Positions 43,990 to 52,570 of a DNA stretch of 64,000 nt are shown here, one piece after another (positions within the stretch are counted from its first letter, which is position 1; the number at the start of each line of letters is the position of its first letter). This DNA comes from Bacillus kexueae (GTDB lineage: Bacteria; Bacillota; Bacilli; Bacillales; Aeribacillaceae), in assembly GCF_022809095.1 (NCBI RefSeq), contig NZ_JALAZE010000011.1, forward strand, positions 1 to 64,000, given 5' to 3'. The notes beneath the pieces were generated by a model that saw nothing but the letters and a program-made list of their open reading frames with translations, ran no database searches and had not been told where the DNA came from. The position numbers and the translations under genes were made by a program.

Positions 43990-44538
43990 TTATCGTTTAA
44001 TTCCTTCGACAAAAATTTTATATAAGTTTTCACTCATTTCTTCCACGGATGCCCCTTGCCAATTCGGCATTTCAATCGCATAAAAAAATAAGTTTACCAT
44101 CATATCTTCCGGTATATCTGTCCGTATTAGTTCAAGCTCTTGCCCTCGTCGAATAATTTGGACAATAATCATACGAATACGCTCAAATTCTTTGAACATG
44201 TCTCTCATGTTTTCTGAAAACACGAACTGCTGACTATGAAAAACGTGTCTAATCTTGTAATACTTTAAAAAGAGCTGAAGTATTTGCTTCAACTGCGTTA
44301 ACGGAGCGTCTTCTTTTTCAATTTGCTCCAGTTCCGTAAAAATCGACTGCATAATTTTTTGCATGTAAACTTTGATTAGTTCTTCTTTGTTTGCATAATA
44401 CTCATAAATCGTACTCCGAGAAATCGCCAATCGTTCCGAAAGAGCTTTAAAGTGGAAATGATCATAACCACGCTCTAAGAGCAATTCTTCGGTTGCCTGC
44501 ATAATTTCCTCTTCACTGAATTTTTTCTTCCGTGTCAT
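43990..44538 (-). CDS. TetR/AcrR-family repressor
   Basis: 182 residues. The N-terminal helix-turn-helix is FSEEEIMQATEELLLERGYDHF then LAISRSTIYEYYANKEEL (about 7-50), with a variable helical ligand domain after it. It is encoded directly upstream of the RND pump on the same strand, with the twin palindrome between them, so it most likely represses the pump and is relieved by a pump substrate. No copy of the operator is seen before its own start. Confidence 0.92.
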   Translation of the reverse strand: MTRKKKFSEEEIMQATEELLLERGYDHFHFKALSERLAISRSTIYEYYANKEELIKVYMQKIMQSIFTELEQIEKEDAPLTQLKQILQLFLKYYKIRHVFHSQQFVFSENMRDMFKEFERIRMIIVQIIRRGQELELIRTDIPEDMMVNLFFYAIEMPNWQGASVEEMSENLYKIFVEGIKR

Positions 44539-44635
44539 GATAATCCCCGTTCTAAATTAAATTTAACGATATTCTTTTATCTTAGCACTTTGTTCAAAGG
44601 AAAGGAACTAAGGGTACAGTTAATTAGATAAGGCT

Positions 44636-44990
44636 GTTTTCGTATAGATTGTTGTTTTCTCAGACATTTTTTTAAAATCAATTGTGGACATTGCGCTCCA
44701 GACACGTGCTTTCCGCGAGGAGGTGTCTAGTTTCGGCTCCTAGCGTCTAGCGAACGATGCTCTCCCTCCCTACGATAAGTCGATATCTGCTCGATTTACT
44801 CGCAGTATCTCCTATATCTCAGTACGGGAGAGCCTCTCGTGGCTGGACAGTCGCCTCCACTTTTCTACGAGCCTCTTCGGCATGCGCATGTGGGGTCTCG
44901 TCCTTTCCTCTACATCCCGCAGGAGGCACGTGTCTCCTGCTTCATTACATCGTGTAAATACGATTCTGAACAATGTACTAAAGCAACAAT
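44636..44990 (+). repeat. Dispersed repeat family C, copy 2, with family A nested inside
   Basis: Left edge AGATTGTTGTTTTCTCAGAC and right edge AAAGCAACAATC are near-inverted copies of each other, so the 355-bp unit has the shape of a small non-autonomous element. Interior: TTTTTTTAAAATCAAT, then the core GCGCTCCAGACACGTGCTTTCCGCG-x-GGAGG. The family A copy lies within it. It fills the 455-bp gap 44539-44993. Confidence 0.7.
44725..44945 (+). repeat. Dispersed repeat family A, copy 3
   Basis: Same orientation and block order as copy 2 (38390-38625): CTCCTAGCGTCTAGCG, ACGATGCTCTCCCT, AAGTCGATATCT, GCAGTATCTCCTATATCTCAG, GGGAGAG, GGACAGTCGCCTCCA. It sits inside family C copy 2, so insertion order (A into C) can be inferred at this locus. 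Confidence 0.75.
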
Positions 44991-44993
44991 CCT

Positions 44994-47120
44994 TTAGAAA
45001 AGAGCTTTAGATAAAGAGTATTTCAGAATAACAGCTTTTATTTCTCGATACGTAATGTCTTCAGGTAACGCTTCTTTTAACGGCTTTAATTTTTCCTTTC
45101 CAATTTCTTTTATTTTCTCTAAAATTATTTCTTCATGATTCGCTGAAATGAGGCGACTCCATTCTATTGATTGACCTTCTTGAATAGAACGAAACACATG
45201 ATTTTCAATGGTCACGACAGACATCCCCCGTTCCTTTGCAATGTCCTCAATGCATTTTCCGGTTTGAAATTGTTGGAAGGATTGCTTATAGCTTGGGGCT
45301 TCGTTGTTGTTTTGCTTTTGCTCCTTCATAGATGCTTCCGGATGAATCCCTTTTTCTTCAATGAATGCTCGAATGGTGCTTAAAAATAAATCTCCATATG
45401 CTTCTGCTTTTTTTCGACCGACTCCTTTCACCATCAGAAATTGGTCAATGGTGGTTGGTAATCTTCTGCTCATATCTTTTAAAGCACTATCAGCAAAAAT
45501 TACGAACGGTGGCACTTTTTCTTGTTCTGCTATTCTTTTGCGTAGTTTTCTCAACCGCTCAAATAGTTCATCGTCGACGACAATTTTCTCTGTTGTCATA
45601 ATTTTCCTTTTCCACACCCTTCGTTCTCCCATTAGCACCATTTTCGATTGTTCATTTAAGATGACGACCGGATATTGATCTCCTTTTAAATCAGCAAACC
45701 CTTCTGCAATGAGGAAATCTATTAAGTGAACGATATCCTTTTCGGAATGTTTTTTAAGCAATCCATAAGTAGATAGTTTTGTGAAATTCATTTCCAACAC
45801 CCGTTTATTTTTGGATCCTTTTAGTACTTGAGCAACGAGCGTTTTGCCAAACTTTTCACCCATTCGCTTTATACAAGATAAAATCATTTGCGCCTCAGTT
45901 GTCACATCAATTTTAGGACGGTCATCCAAGCAGTTCATACACTTTCCACAAGTAACGGTCGTTTCATCTCCAAAATATGTTAAAATATATCGCTGTAAAC
46001 AAGATTCGGTATGACAATAATCAACCATTTGTTTAAGTTTTTCATATTCTTTTTCCTTTAGTTCTTCTTGAAAATGAGATTGTTCAAGCAAAAATTTTTG
46101 CGTTTGAATATCTTGCGGCGAAAATAACAACACACACTCGCTTTGTTCACCATCTCTGCCCGCTCGCCCAGCTTCTTGATAATATGATTCCATATTTTTC
46201 GGCATATTATAATGCAGGACATAACGGACGTTGGATTTGTCAATTCCCATCCCAAATGCATTGGTCGCCACCATCACTTGTGCATCATCATGTAAAAAGC
46301 GTTCTTGCTCTTCTCCCCTCTCTTCTTTATCCATGCCTGCGTGGTATTTGGCAACCGAAATGTTTTGTTTCTGGAGAAAAGAATGAAGGTGATCAACTTC
46401 CTTTTTCGTGGCTGCATAAATAATTCCAGACTGATGTTTGTTCTTCTCTATATATTCAAATAGAAACGCTTGTTTTTTAACACCTTTTACAACGTTAAAG
46501 GAAAGATTGGAACGTGCGAAACCAGTCATCACTACATTCACTCGTTCAATTCGAAAATGATTTTGAATATCTTGAAGCACTTCAGGTGTAGCTGTGGCAG
46601 TTAATGCAACTACAATCGGTTTTTGTTCTAGCTCATCAAGCATCGGGCGAATCATACGATAATGCGGGCGAAAGTCATGCCCCCATTGGGAAACACAATG
46701 TGCTTCATCAATGGCGACAATGGATAACGGGAGATCTTGTAAGAAAGAGAGAAACGATGGAGACTCTAGTCGTTCAGGAGCAATGTACAGTAATCGATAT
46801 TCTCCTTTTTTCACCTTCATAATTCGCTGATCGATTTCTTCTCCTGTTAGTGAGCTATTGATGTAAGTTGCATGGATTCCACTTTGCGCTAACGAATCAA
46901 CTTGGTCTTTCATTAAGGAGATGAGGGGGGAAATGACAAGTGTAATTCCCTCTAAACATAAGGCTGGTACTTGATAACATATGGATTTTCCACCTCCAGT
47001 CGGTAAAATTCCAATGGTATCATGCCCTTTTAATACCTTTTCAACAATCTCCTTTTGCCCTTCTCGAAACTGCTCGTAGCCGAAAAAGGTTTGCAAAACT
47101 TCCTTTGCTTTTGCAATCAT
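44994..47120 (-). CDS. recQ: ATP-dependent DNA helicase RecQ
   Basis: 3'-5' superfamily 2 helicase of recombination repair. 708 residues. Walker A PTGGGKSICYQ near residue 40, DEAH box in AIDEAHCVSQWGHDFRP near residue 138, motif VI QEAGRAGRDG. Then comes the zinc-binding RQC region (CHTESCLQRYILTYFG, CGKCMNC), an HRDC domain (about 515-590) and a C-terminal helix-turn-helix extension (about 610-705). Shine-Dalgarno AGGTGATGAA precedes ATG. It is not at this place in B. subtilis. Confidence 0.95.
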   Translation of the reverse strand: MIAKAKEVLQTFFGYEQFREGQKEIVEKVLKGHDTIGILPTGGGKSICYQVPALCLEGITLVISPLISLMKDQVDSLAQSGIHATYINSSLTGEEIDQRIMKVKKGEYRLLYIAPERLESPSFLSFLQDLPLSIVAIDEAHCVSQWGHDFRPHYRMIRPMLDELEQKPIVVALTATATPEVLQDIQNHFRIERVNVVMTGFARSNLSFNVVKGVKKQAFLFEYIEKNKHQSGIIYAATKKEVDHLHSFLQKQNISVAKYHAGMDKEERGEEQERFLHDDAQVMVATNAFGMGIDKSNVRYVLHYNMPKNMESYYQEAGRAGRDGEQSECVLLFSPQDIQTQKFLLEQSHFQEELKEKEYEKLKQMVDYCHTESCLQRYILTYFGDETTVTCGKCMNCLDDRPKIDVTTEAQMILSCIKRMGEKFGKTLVAQVLKGSKNKRVLEMNFTKLSTYGLLKKHSEKDIVHLIDFLIAEGFADLKGDQYPVVILNEQSKMVLMGERRVWKRKIMTTEKIVVDDELFERLRKLRKRIAEQEKVPPFVIFADSALKDMSRRLPTTIDQFLMVKGVGRKKAEAYGDLFLSTIRAFIEEKGIHPEASMKEQKQNNNEAPSYKQSFQQFQTGKCIEDIAKERGMSVVTIENHVFRSIQEGQSIEWSRLISANHEEIILEKIKEIGKEKLKPLKEALPEDITYREIKAVILKYSLSKALF

Positions 47121-47209
47121 TTCATCACCTGCTTCTTCTTGAATCTACTTTTTCGTGATATAAATTTCACTCTTTTATCTTACCAAACAAGGAAAACTAT
47201 CGATTTTTT

Positions 47210-47395
47210 AGTAAGACCTTTTTAAAATGAACTCTTACCATCACGCTAAGGACAATTGCTTTCCGCAGAGAGGTACTTGACCTTCTCGATAGGAATCAAG
47301 CACCTTCCACTTGATTAACAAAGAGTGAAACCGCATCTGAACAGGGTATTTTATAGACACTAAAAGCAACAATCATCAGAAATGATTTTACTAAA
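47210..47395 (+). repeat. Dispersed repeat family C, diverged copy 3
   Basis: CCTTTTTAAAATGAAC, then CACGCTAAGGACAATTGCTTTCCGCAGAGAGG, and a right edge AAAAGCAACAATCA like that of copy 2. It occupies most of the 352-bp gap between recQ and the divergent CtaG-like gene. Nothing else is recognisable there. Confidence 0.6.
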
Positions 47396-47475
47396 AATAA
47401 AAATCATGTATAGATTCCCCTTTTCTAATACAGATTAATGATGGATTTAAATAATGAAGGAGAGGTCCTTGTTTG

Positions 47476-48231
47476 ATGGAGATCACACACGAAACAGTTA
47501 TCATTGGAATTGGTATTGGTTTATTTTCTGTCATTAATTATGTTACCTTTCAAGTTCATAAACGGATGGAGAAGCTTACAAAACAAGAAGTGTTTTTTGT
47601 CTGTAGCGGAGCTTTCTTCATTTTGTTCGCACACATCGTTCCCCTCTTATCAATCCACCCTTTCGTATTCGAGATGGTGTACGGAACTATGATGTGGTAT
47701 GTTGCTCCCCCTCTTTTACTACTAGCATGGAAAAAAAGTTTACGACGACTTTACTGGCATTATAAGACGAGAAGATACATTCTCTTTTTTACGAAACCTT
47801 CTACAGCAAGAGGAATCTTTTTTTCTTTCTTTTTTATGTTGGCAATCGTTAACCCTTCTTCAAACATGTATCCTGTTATCCATGCTTTCCTTTTCTTTTG
47901 TGCCTATTTATTGTGGTGGAATATTATCATTCCATCTATTTTTACTCATCAACCGAGGGAAAAGCATGCAACCATTCAAGTTATCTATAACTTCGTCATA
48001 ACGACATGTATGATATACCTCTTATTCATTTGCAAGCTTCCAACAATTGAAAAAGAGCATTTAAATTTAGGTATCTATTTCTTATTAAGCTCGCAACTTA
48101 TCGTACACTTGATTGCTTTGGCGAGCTTCCTAGCCAAATGGAGTAAGCGAGAGCATGTAGTAGACTCCATCAATGTAGCAGGAATGCTTGGCAAAACGCG
48201 AAAAGACAATAAATCCTTTCTGAATGAATAA
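47476..48231 (+). CDS. CtaG-like cytochrome oxidase assembly membrane protein
   Basis: 251 residues from ATG 47476 (TTG at 47473 is an equally spaced alternative after AAGGAGAGG). Six or seven hydrophobic segments. The block YGTMMWYVAPPLLLLAWK and the topology resemble the CtaG family, which helps build the copper centre of caa3 oxidases. The histidines usual just before the APPLLLLG block are not seen, so copper handling is doubtful. It lies 63 bp upstream of an oxidase subunit I gene and is probably cotranscribed. Confidence 0.65.
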   Translation: MEITHETVIIGIGIGLFSVINYVTFQVHKRMEKLTKQEVFFVCSGAFFILFAHIVPLLSIHPFVFEMVYGTMMWYVAPPLLLLAWKKSLRRLYWHYKTRRYILFFTKPSTARGIFFSFFFMLAIVNPSSNMYPVIHAFLFFCAYLLWWNIIIPSIFTHQPREKHATIQVIYNFVITTCMIYLLFICKLPTIEKEHLNLGIYFLLSSQLIVHLIALASFLAKWSKREHVVDSINVAGMLGKTRKDNKSFLNE

Positions 48232-48294
48232 AAGTCTCCACATTGCACAAAATGTGGATATCTAGGTGAATGAATGGTAAGGAGGAACAACAGC

Positions 48295-50133
48295 TTGGAC
48301 ATGACGACGCGTTACAAAAGCAATGTTATTCTCGATTATTTAACAACGGTAGATCACAAAAAAATTGCACATCTTTATTTATTTTCTGGCCTCTTTTTCT
48401 TTCTTCTTGCAGGCTTAGAAGCATTATTAATTCGTATTCAATTAATGGTCCCACAAAACGATTTTGTTTCAGCTGGCTTTTATAATCAATTATTAACGAT
48501 GCATGGAACGACAATGCTATTTTTGGCGGCTACTCCTATTTTGTTTGCCTTTATGAATGCGATTGTCCCCTTGCAGATTGGAGCGAGAGATGTAGCTTTT
48601 CCATTTCTAAATTCACTCGGCTTTTGGCTTTTTCTATTTGGGGGATTGCTGCTCAATTTAAGCTGGTTTTTAGGGGGAGCACCTGATGCAGGATGGACAT
48701 CGTATACAACGCTAGCAATGGAAAATCCGAATCACGGAACGGAATTTTACACGATTGGGTTGCAAATTTCCGGAATTGGGACACTTATTTCAGCCATTAA
48801 TTTCATGACCACGATTATTAACATGCGAGCACCAGGAATGACGTATATGCGGATGCCTCTATTCACATGGTCGACGTTTGTTTCGTCTGCTCTTATTTTA
48901 TTCGCATTTCCTGTGTTAACGATTGCGTTGCTCTTTTTAACATTTGAACGACTTTTTGGAACAGCTTTTTTTAATATTTCGTTAGGAGGAAATTCTGTCG
49001 TATGGGAGCATTTATTTTGGATTTTCGGTCATCCAGAGGTTTATCTCTTAATGCTTCCGGCCTTCGGGATTTTCTCAGAAGTCATCCCCGCTTTCTCAAG
49101 TAAGCGACTGTTCGGTTATACGTCGATGGTTTTTGCGACTGTTTTAATTGGGTTTGTCGGATTTATGGTATGGGCCCATCACATGTTTACAACGGGGTTA
49201 GGTCCAATAGCGAACTCCATATTTGCCCTTTCGACGATGCTTATTGCTGTACCAACGGGGATTAAAATTTTTAACTGGCTGTTTACGATGTGGGGTGGAA
49301 ATATTCGATTTACTGCCGCCATGTTATGGGCTGTCGCTTTTATCGTTTCCTTTACGATTGGTGGTGTGACTGGAGTGATGGTTGCTGTTGCACCTGCCGA
49401 CTATCAATTCCATGACAGCTACTTTGTCGTAGCCCATTTCCATTACGTACTGGTTGGGGGAGTTGCCTTTGCCGTGTTTTCAGCTCTTCATTTTTGGTGG
49501 CCGAAAATGTTCGGAACCATGCTCAATGAGACGCTAGGGAAAATCGCCTTTTGGTTATTTTTTATCGGATTTCATTTAACGTTTTTCATTCAGCACTTTT
49601 TAGGAATGTGGGGTATGCCTCGGAGAATTTTTACGTATTTACCGAATCAAGGGTACGAACTAGGGAACCTCATCAGTACTGTGGGTGCGATTTTTATGAC
49701 AGCAGGGACGATTATCATACTAATTATGATTGTGCTCGCTTTTGCGAAAGGTGAAAAAGTTAGCAACGATCCATGGGACGCTCGAGCAATGGAATGGGCT
49801 CTACCTTCCCCGCCACCAGAATACAATTTCAAGCAAACGCCCCTTGTAAAAGGGCTTGATCCTTGGTGGATTGAAAAACAGGAAGGGAGAAAAGAATTAA
49901 CACCTGCTGAACCCATTCAAGATATACACATGCCAAATTCAAGCATCCTACCATTCTTCATGTCGCTCGGGCTGTTTATCGCCGGCTTAAGCATCATCTA
50001 CAAAAACGACATGCCGCTTGGAATAATTGGGTTCATTGTTGGGATGATTATTACCCTTCTCACCATGTTTGTCCGATCCATTAAAGACGATCATGGATAC
50101 CATATTGAAAAAAGCGATATCGAAAACTCTTAA
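48295..50133 (+). CDS. Heme-copper cytochrome c oxidase subunit I (CtaD-like, solitary)
   Basis: Catalytic subunit of an aa3-type terminal oxidase. TTG at 48295, nine bases after TAAGGAGG, gives 612 residues (ATG 48301 also possible). All diagnostic residues are present: heme a ligands H70 and H383, heme a3 ligand H381, CuB ligands H246, H295 and H296, the cross-linked Y250, D-channel N88 and D99, E248, and K-channel K324. Two extra helices close the C-terminus. Genes for subunits II, III and IV are absent nearby, so it must use another operon's partners or act alone. Confidence 0.93.
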   Translation: MDMTTRYKSNVILDYLTTVDHKKIAHLYLFSGLFFFLLAGLEALLIRIQLMVPQNDFVSAGFYNQLLTMHGTTMLFLAATPILFAFMNAIVPLQIGARDVAFPFLNSLGFWLFLFGGLLLNLSWFLGGAPDAGWTSYTTLAMENPNHGTEFYTIGLQISGIGTLISAINFMTTIINMRAPGMTYMRMPLFTWSTFVSSALILFAFPVLTIALLFLTFERLFGTAFFNISLGGNSVVWEHLFWIFGHPEVYLLMLPAFGIFSEVIPAFSSKRLFGYTSMVFATVLIGFVGFMVWAHHMFTTGLGPIANSIFALSTMLIAVPTGIKIFNWLFTMWGGNIRFTAAMLWAVAFIVSFTIGGVTGVMVAVAPADYQFHDSYFVVAHFHYVLVGGVAFAVFSALHFWWPKMFGTMLNETLGKIAFWLFFIGFHLTFFIQHFLGMWGMPRRIFTYLPNQGYELGNLISTVGAIFMTAGTIIILIMIVLAFAKGEKVSNDPWDARAMEWALPSPPPEYNFKQTPLVKGLDPWWIEKQEGRKELTPAEPIQDIHMPNSSILPFFMSLGLFIAGLSIIYKNDMPLGIIGFIVGMIITLLTMFVRSIKDDHGYHIEKSDIENS

Positions 50134-50233
50134 ATTGAAGATTGTAGTTTTTGGTTTGAGAATGGCGGAAGCTTTAAGGATCTCATCAACTCATGATAAT
50201 GTATATAAGACACATACATGATTTTACACTCAC

Positions 50234-50271
50234 ACTCCGGACATGAAAATTTATTCTCTCCGGGGTTTTTT
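50234..50271 (+). terminator. Terminator of the ctaD-like gene
   Basis: ACTCCGGA (50234-50241) pairs with TCCGGGGT (50259-50266) through one G-U pair, followed by a T-run. It lies about 100 bp after the stop codon. Confidence 0.75.
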
Positions 50272-50331
50272 CTTTCTACCATCTACCTATCATGATCGCT
50301 CATTCAGCTCATAGGTAATTTTTATTTTCAC

Positions 50332-50506
50332 AGAAAAAGCGCAAAGCGCAAGTCCTTAGGCGAAGGGAGCTGGAGGACCTGCGAGGAGGCTTCCATCGCC
50401 ACAGCAGGGCCGAAGCGACTCGAGCTGGTGGCGCTTGGAGCTAGACACCAAAAAAACGGTAAAGAGAATCCTTTAACACTTTATTGGACTTAAACTTTCT
50501 GTAACA
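50332..50506 (+). repeat. Dispersed repeat family B, copy 3 (full)
   Basis: Full-length copy with all blocks of copy 1, differing by scattered substitutions (GGGAGCTGGAGGACCTGC, GGTGGCGCTTGGAGCTAGACACC, AATCCTTTAACACTTTATTGG). The right edge CTGTAACAGCAAAAAA is again the T-tail of a minus-strand terminator, that of minJ. With the terminator it fills the 461-bp gap 50134-50594. Confidence 0.9.
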
Positions 50507-50552
50507 GCAAAAAAAGCAAGTGGAGAAAACGAGTAATGGTCCCCACTTGCTT
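50507..50552 (-). terminator. minJ terminator
   Basis: AAGCAAGTGG and CCACTTGCTT form a perfect 10-bp stem with a larger loop. Six T follow on the minus strand. Confidence 0.88.
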
Positions 50553-50594
50553 TTGTCTTTTACGGTGATAATCTCACGCGCAAGCCCTACTTTT

Positions 50595-51794
50595 TTATGA
50601 AGGCACGCGACTTTCCTTCCATTTCGGATGGTCTTCAACAAATAATATCCCTAATTCATGATGACTTCCTTCATATAACGCTCCTTGACTAAAACGAATT
50701 TCACCATTTAAGTCTTTAATTTCAAGCTTACAGTACGCGCGGTTTTTTTGGAGCGCTTCATAAAATTCACTGTCAGACTTTACTTGGAATCCGTTAACTT
50801 TTAAAATCGTTTCCCCTACTTGCAAATTCATCTTCTCTGCTGGAGAATTCGGCAAGATGCCAAGCACCATCAGTCCTTCATCCCGCTTAGAAAAGAAAAA
50901 GGCAGCAGAATCGTCATTTAAACGTTGCTTAACCGTTATGAGCTCACGTCCTACTAATGCGACAAACACCGTCACAAACGCGAATAGCGGGTACCAAAAG
51001 GAGACAACTAACGGTGCGATGCAAGCAACAGCAAGCCAAACAATACGCTTTCCAGTCGTACGAATGCTTTCTTCTGGAAGTGAACCTTGTACACGCTGTT
51101 GAAACCCAAGTACGAAAGGAACGACTAGGATTAAGTACGTTTGGTCGTGTATCGATAACACCGGCCACCAGCCGGATGGCGAAATAAAATTTCCTCCCGG
51201 AACAAGCAACAATAGCGGTAAAATCCACGTTCTTTTCGCCTCATGATTACCAATTGGAAGCCCTCGACTACTTTTGACCAAGAACGGTGTCGTGCGCTTA
51301 TGAGCTGTTTGATACACAAGAATTCCTTCAGCTAGAATAAGAAGCACGATTAAAATGGCGAGCATTTGAAAATTTGTTTCATTGATTCCAACGAGGAATT
51401 GATCCATCCACGATGGATACGCACCCCATTTCATCAAGACGGCAACAAGAAAGGTTGTCACACCAATCGTAAACGCAGCCGATAACCAACGAGGCTTTAC
51501 AAGTAAACTAAATAAAAACGTGACAATTGTCCAAACTAAGACGGTGCCAAAAGGGAGCGTAACCCCGAGAATTACCGTAATCAAGGATAAAATGATTCCC
51601 GCTAAAAAGCCATTTTTATACGTAAATCTGACGTCATCCCAATAATCATACACACGCGTATGAAAGGAAGCTCTCTCTCTTTTAATTTTCAAGTGACTTA
51701 TGACGAGAGAATATAAAATAAAATAATAGACAAAGGGATGTAAAAAGTAACGACCAATCCCTTTTATTCCTTCAACGAGCCACTGTTCTATCAA
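50595..51794 (-). CDS. minJ: Cell-division topology protein MinJ (PDZ membrane protein)
   Basis: 399 residues, near the 397 of B. subtilis MinJ. About seven or eight hydrophobic segments (from 20 to about 275) are followed by a cytoplasmic PDZ domain (about 305-375, GLMVLGILPNSPAEKMNLQVGETILKVNG). MinJ bridges DivIVA and MinD to place the septum and also affects swarming. Adjacent to swrA and ctpB as in B. subtilis, which supports the name. Confidence 0.92.
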   Translation of the reverse strand: MIEQWLVEGIKGIGRYFLHPFVYYFILYSLVISHLKIKRERASFHTRVYDYWDDVRFTYKNGFLAGIILSLITVILGVTLPFGTVLVWTIVTFLFSLLVKPRWLSAAFTIGVTTFLVAVLMKWGAYPSWMDQFLVGINETNFQMLAILIVLLILAEGILVYQTAHKRTTPFLVKSSRGLPIGNHEAKRTWILPLLLLVPGGNFISPSGWWPVLSIHDQTYLILVVPFVLGFQQRVQGSLPEESIRTTGKRIVWLAVACIAPLVVSFWYPLFAFVTVFVALVGRELITVKQRLNDDSAAFFFSKRDEGLMVLGILPNSPAEKMNLQVGETILKVNGFQVKSDSEFYEALQKNRAYCKLEIKDLNGEIRFSQGALYEGSHHELGILFVEDHPKWKESRVPS

Positions 51795-51868
51795 AATGGA
51801 CCCACCACCTCGAGCAAATGATTCCTTTTCTATTATTCTACCAAAGTCATTCGCTCTTCAACATCCAT

Positions 51869-52222
51869 TTATTTTAAATTCGACCAAAGAGATACATTTG
51901 ATAACGAAAAATCAAATAAGTGATCACCCGATGATATTTTTGTTACTTCTTGAATAAATACAATGGTTTTCTTTATATCCGTTAACGTCACATGAAGACG
52001 TTTTTGATTTTCGACTAAGTATTTGAGGAATTGTTCAACACAATCACGATCAATTTGATCGACATCCGTGATAGATGTATAGTTCGCTAAGTATACACAA
52101 AAGTGTTGAACTCCTTTGTACACACGCACATTCGAAAGTTGGAAGGCCATATCCATCTCTTTGAATTGTAAAAGCAGTTTTTCATAGTTTTCTTTACGAA
52201 TGGTGCTAGATCTCTTGCTCAA
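51869..52222 (-). CDS. swrA: Swarming motility regulator SwrA
   Basis: Activates flagellar gene expression together with DegU and drives swarming (known in B. subtilis). TTG at 52222, ten bases after AAAGGA, gives 117 residues, exactly the B. subtilis SwrA length. The C-terminal half shows RLHVTLTDIKKTI and DFSLSNVSLW, which match my recollection of SwrA. A longer reading from ATG 52264 has no Shine-Dalgarno. The frame is intact, without the homopolymer frameshift of laboratory B. subtilis. Lies between minJ and ctpB. Confidence 0.85.
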   Translation of the reverse strand: MSKRSSTIRKENYEKLLLQFKEMDMAFQLSNVRVYKGVQHFCVYLANYTSITDVDQIDRDCVEQFLKYLVENQKRLHVTLTDIKKTIVFIQEVTKISSGDHLFDFSLSNVSLWSNLK

Positions 52223-52520
52223 TTGTACAACATCCTTTTCTATATCTATTATGTATTCATCCATTTAGCACGAAACGGCTTTTGTGTGGATTGCGCTTTC
52301 ACCAAAAGCTAAATGATTATAATTTTTGAAATTATTTTATCATACTGAAATGAAAAAAGGGTAATTTCATTTTTTTGTTAATTAATTTTAATATTTACAT
52401 TACTTTTCCATTTTTGTTTTATGAACATTCTGGTTATTAGAAATTTATTTGAAAACGAGCTACCCTTAAAGTACAGCTTATTTCTCAGTCTGTTCCCGCC
52501 ACCATTCTTCCGTTAAAAAA
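52223..52520. other. Gene-free, A+T-rich interval upstream of swrA
   Basis: About 300 bp between swrA and the ctpB terminator. Very A+T-rich near 52370-52410. A TATGATAAAAT stretch on the minus strand near 52340 could serve as a -10 for swrA, but no paired -35 and no sigma-D promoter was recognised. No ORF or repeat is seen. Confidence 0.5.
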
Positions 52521-52550
52521 GAGGAGAAAAACAATATGCTTTTCCCCTCC
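52521..52550 (-). terminator. ctpB terminator
   Basis: GAGGaGAAAA pairs with TTTTcCCCTC apart from one mismatch; six T follow on the minus strand. It starts 20 bp after the ctpB stop. Confidence 0.85.
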
Positions 52551-52570
52551 AATTTATTAGACACAACCCG

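Noticed and set aside
44757-44957. 66-residue ORF, with relatives at 10620-10805 and 38433-38624
   Set aside because: The ORFs exist only because family A repeats happen to be open; no start signals and the frames are not kept in step.
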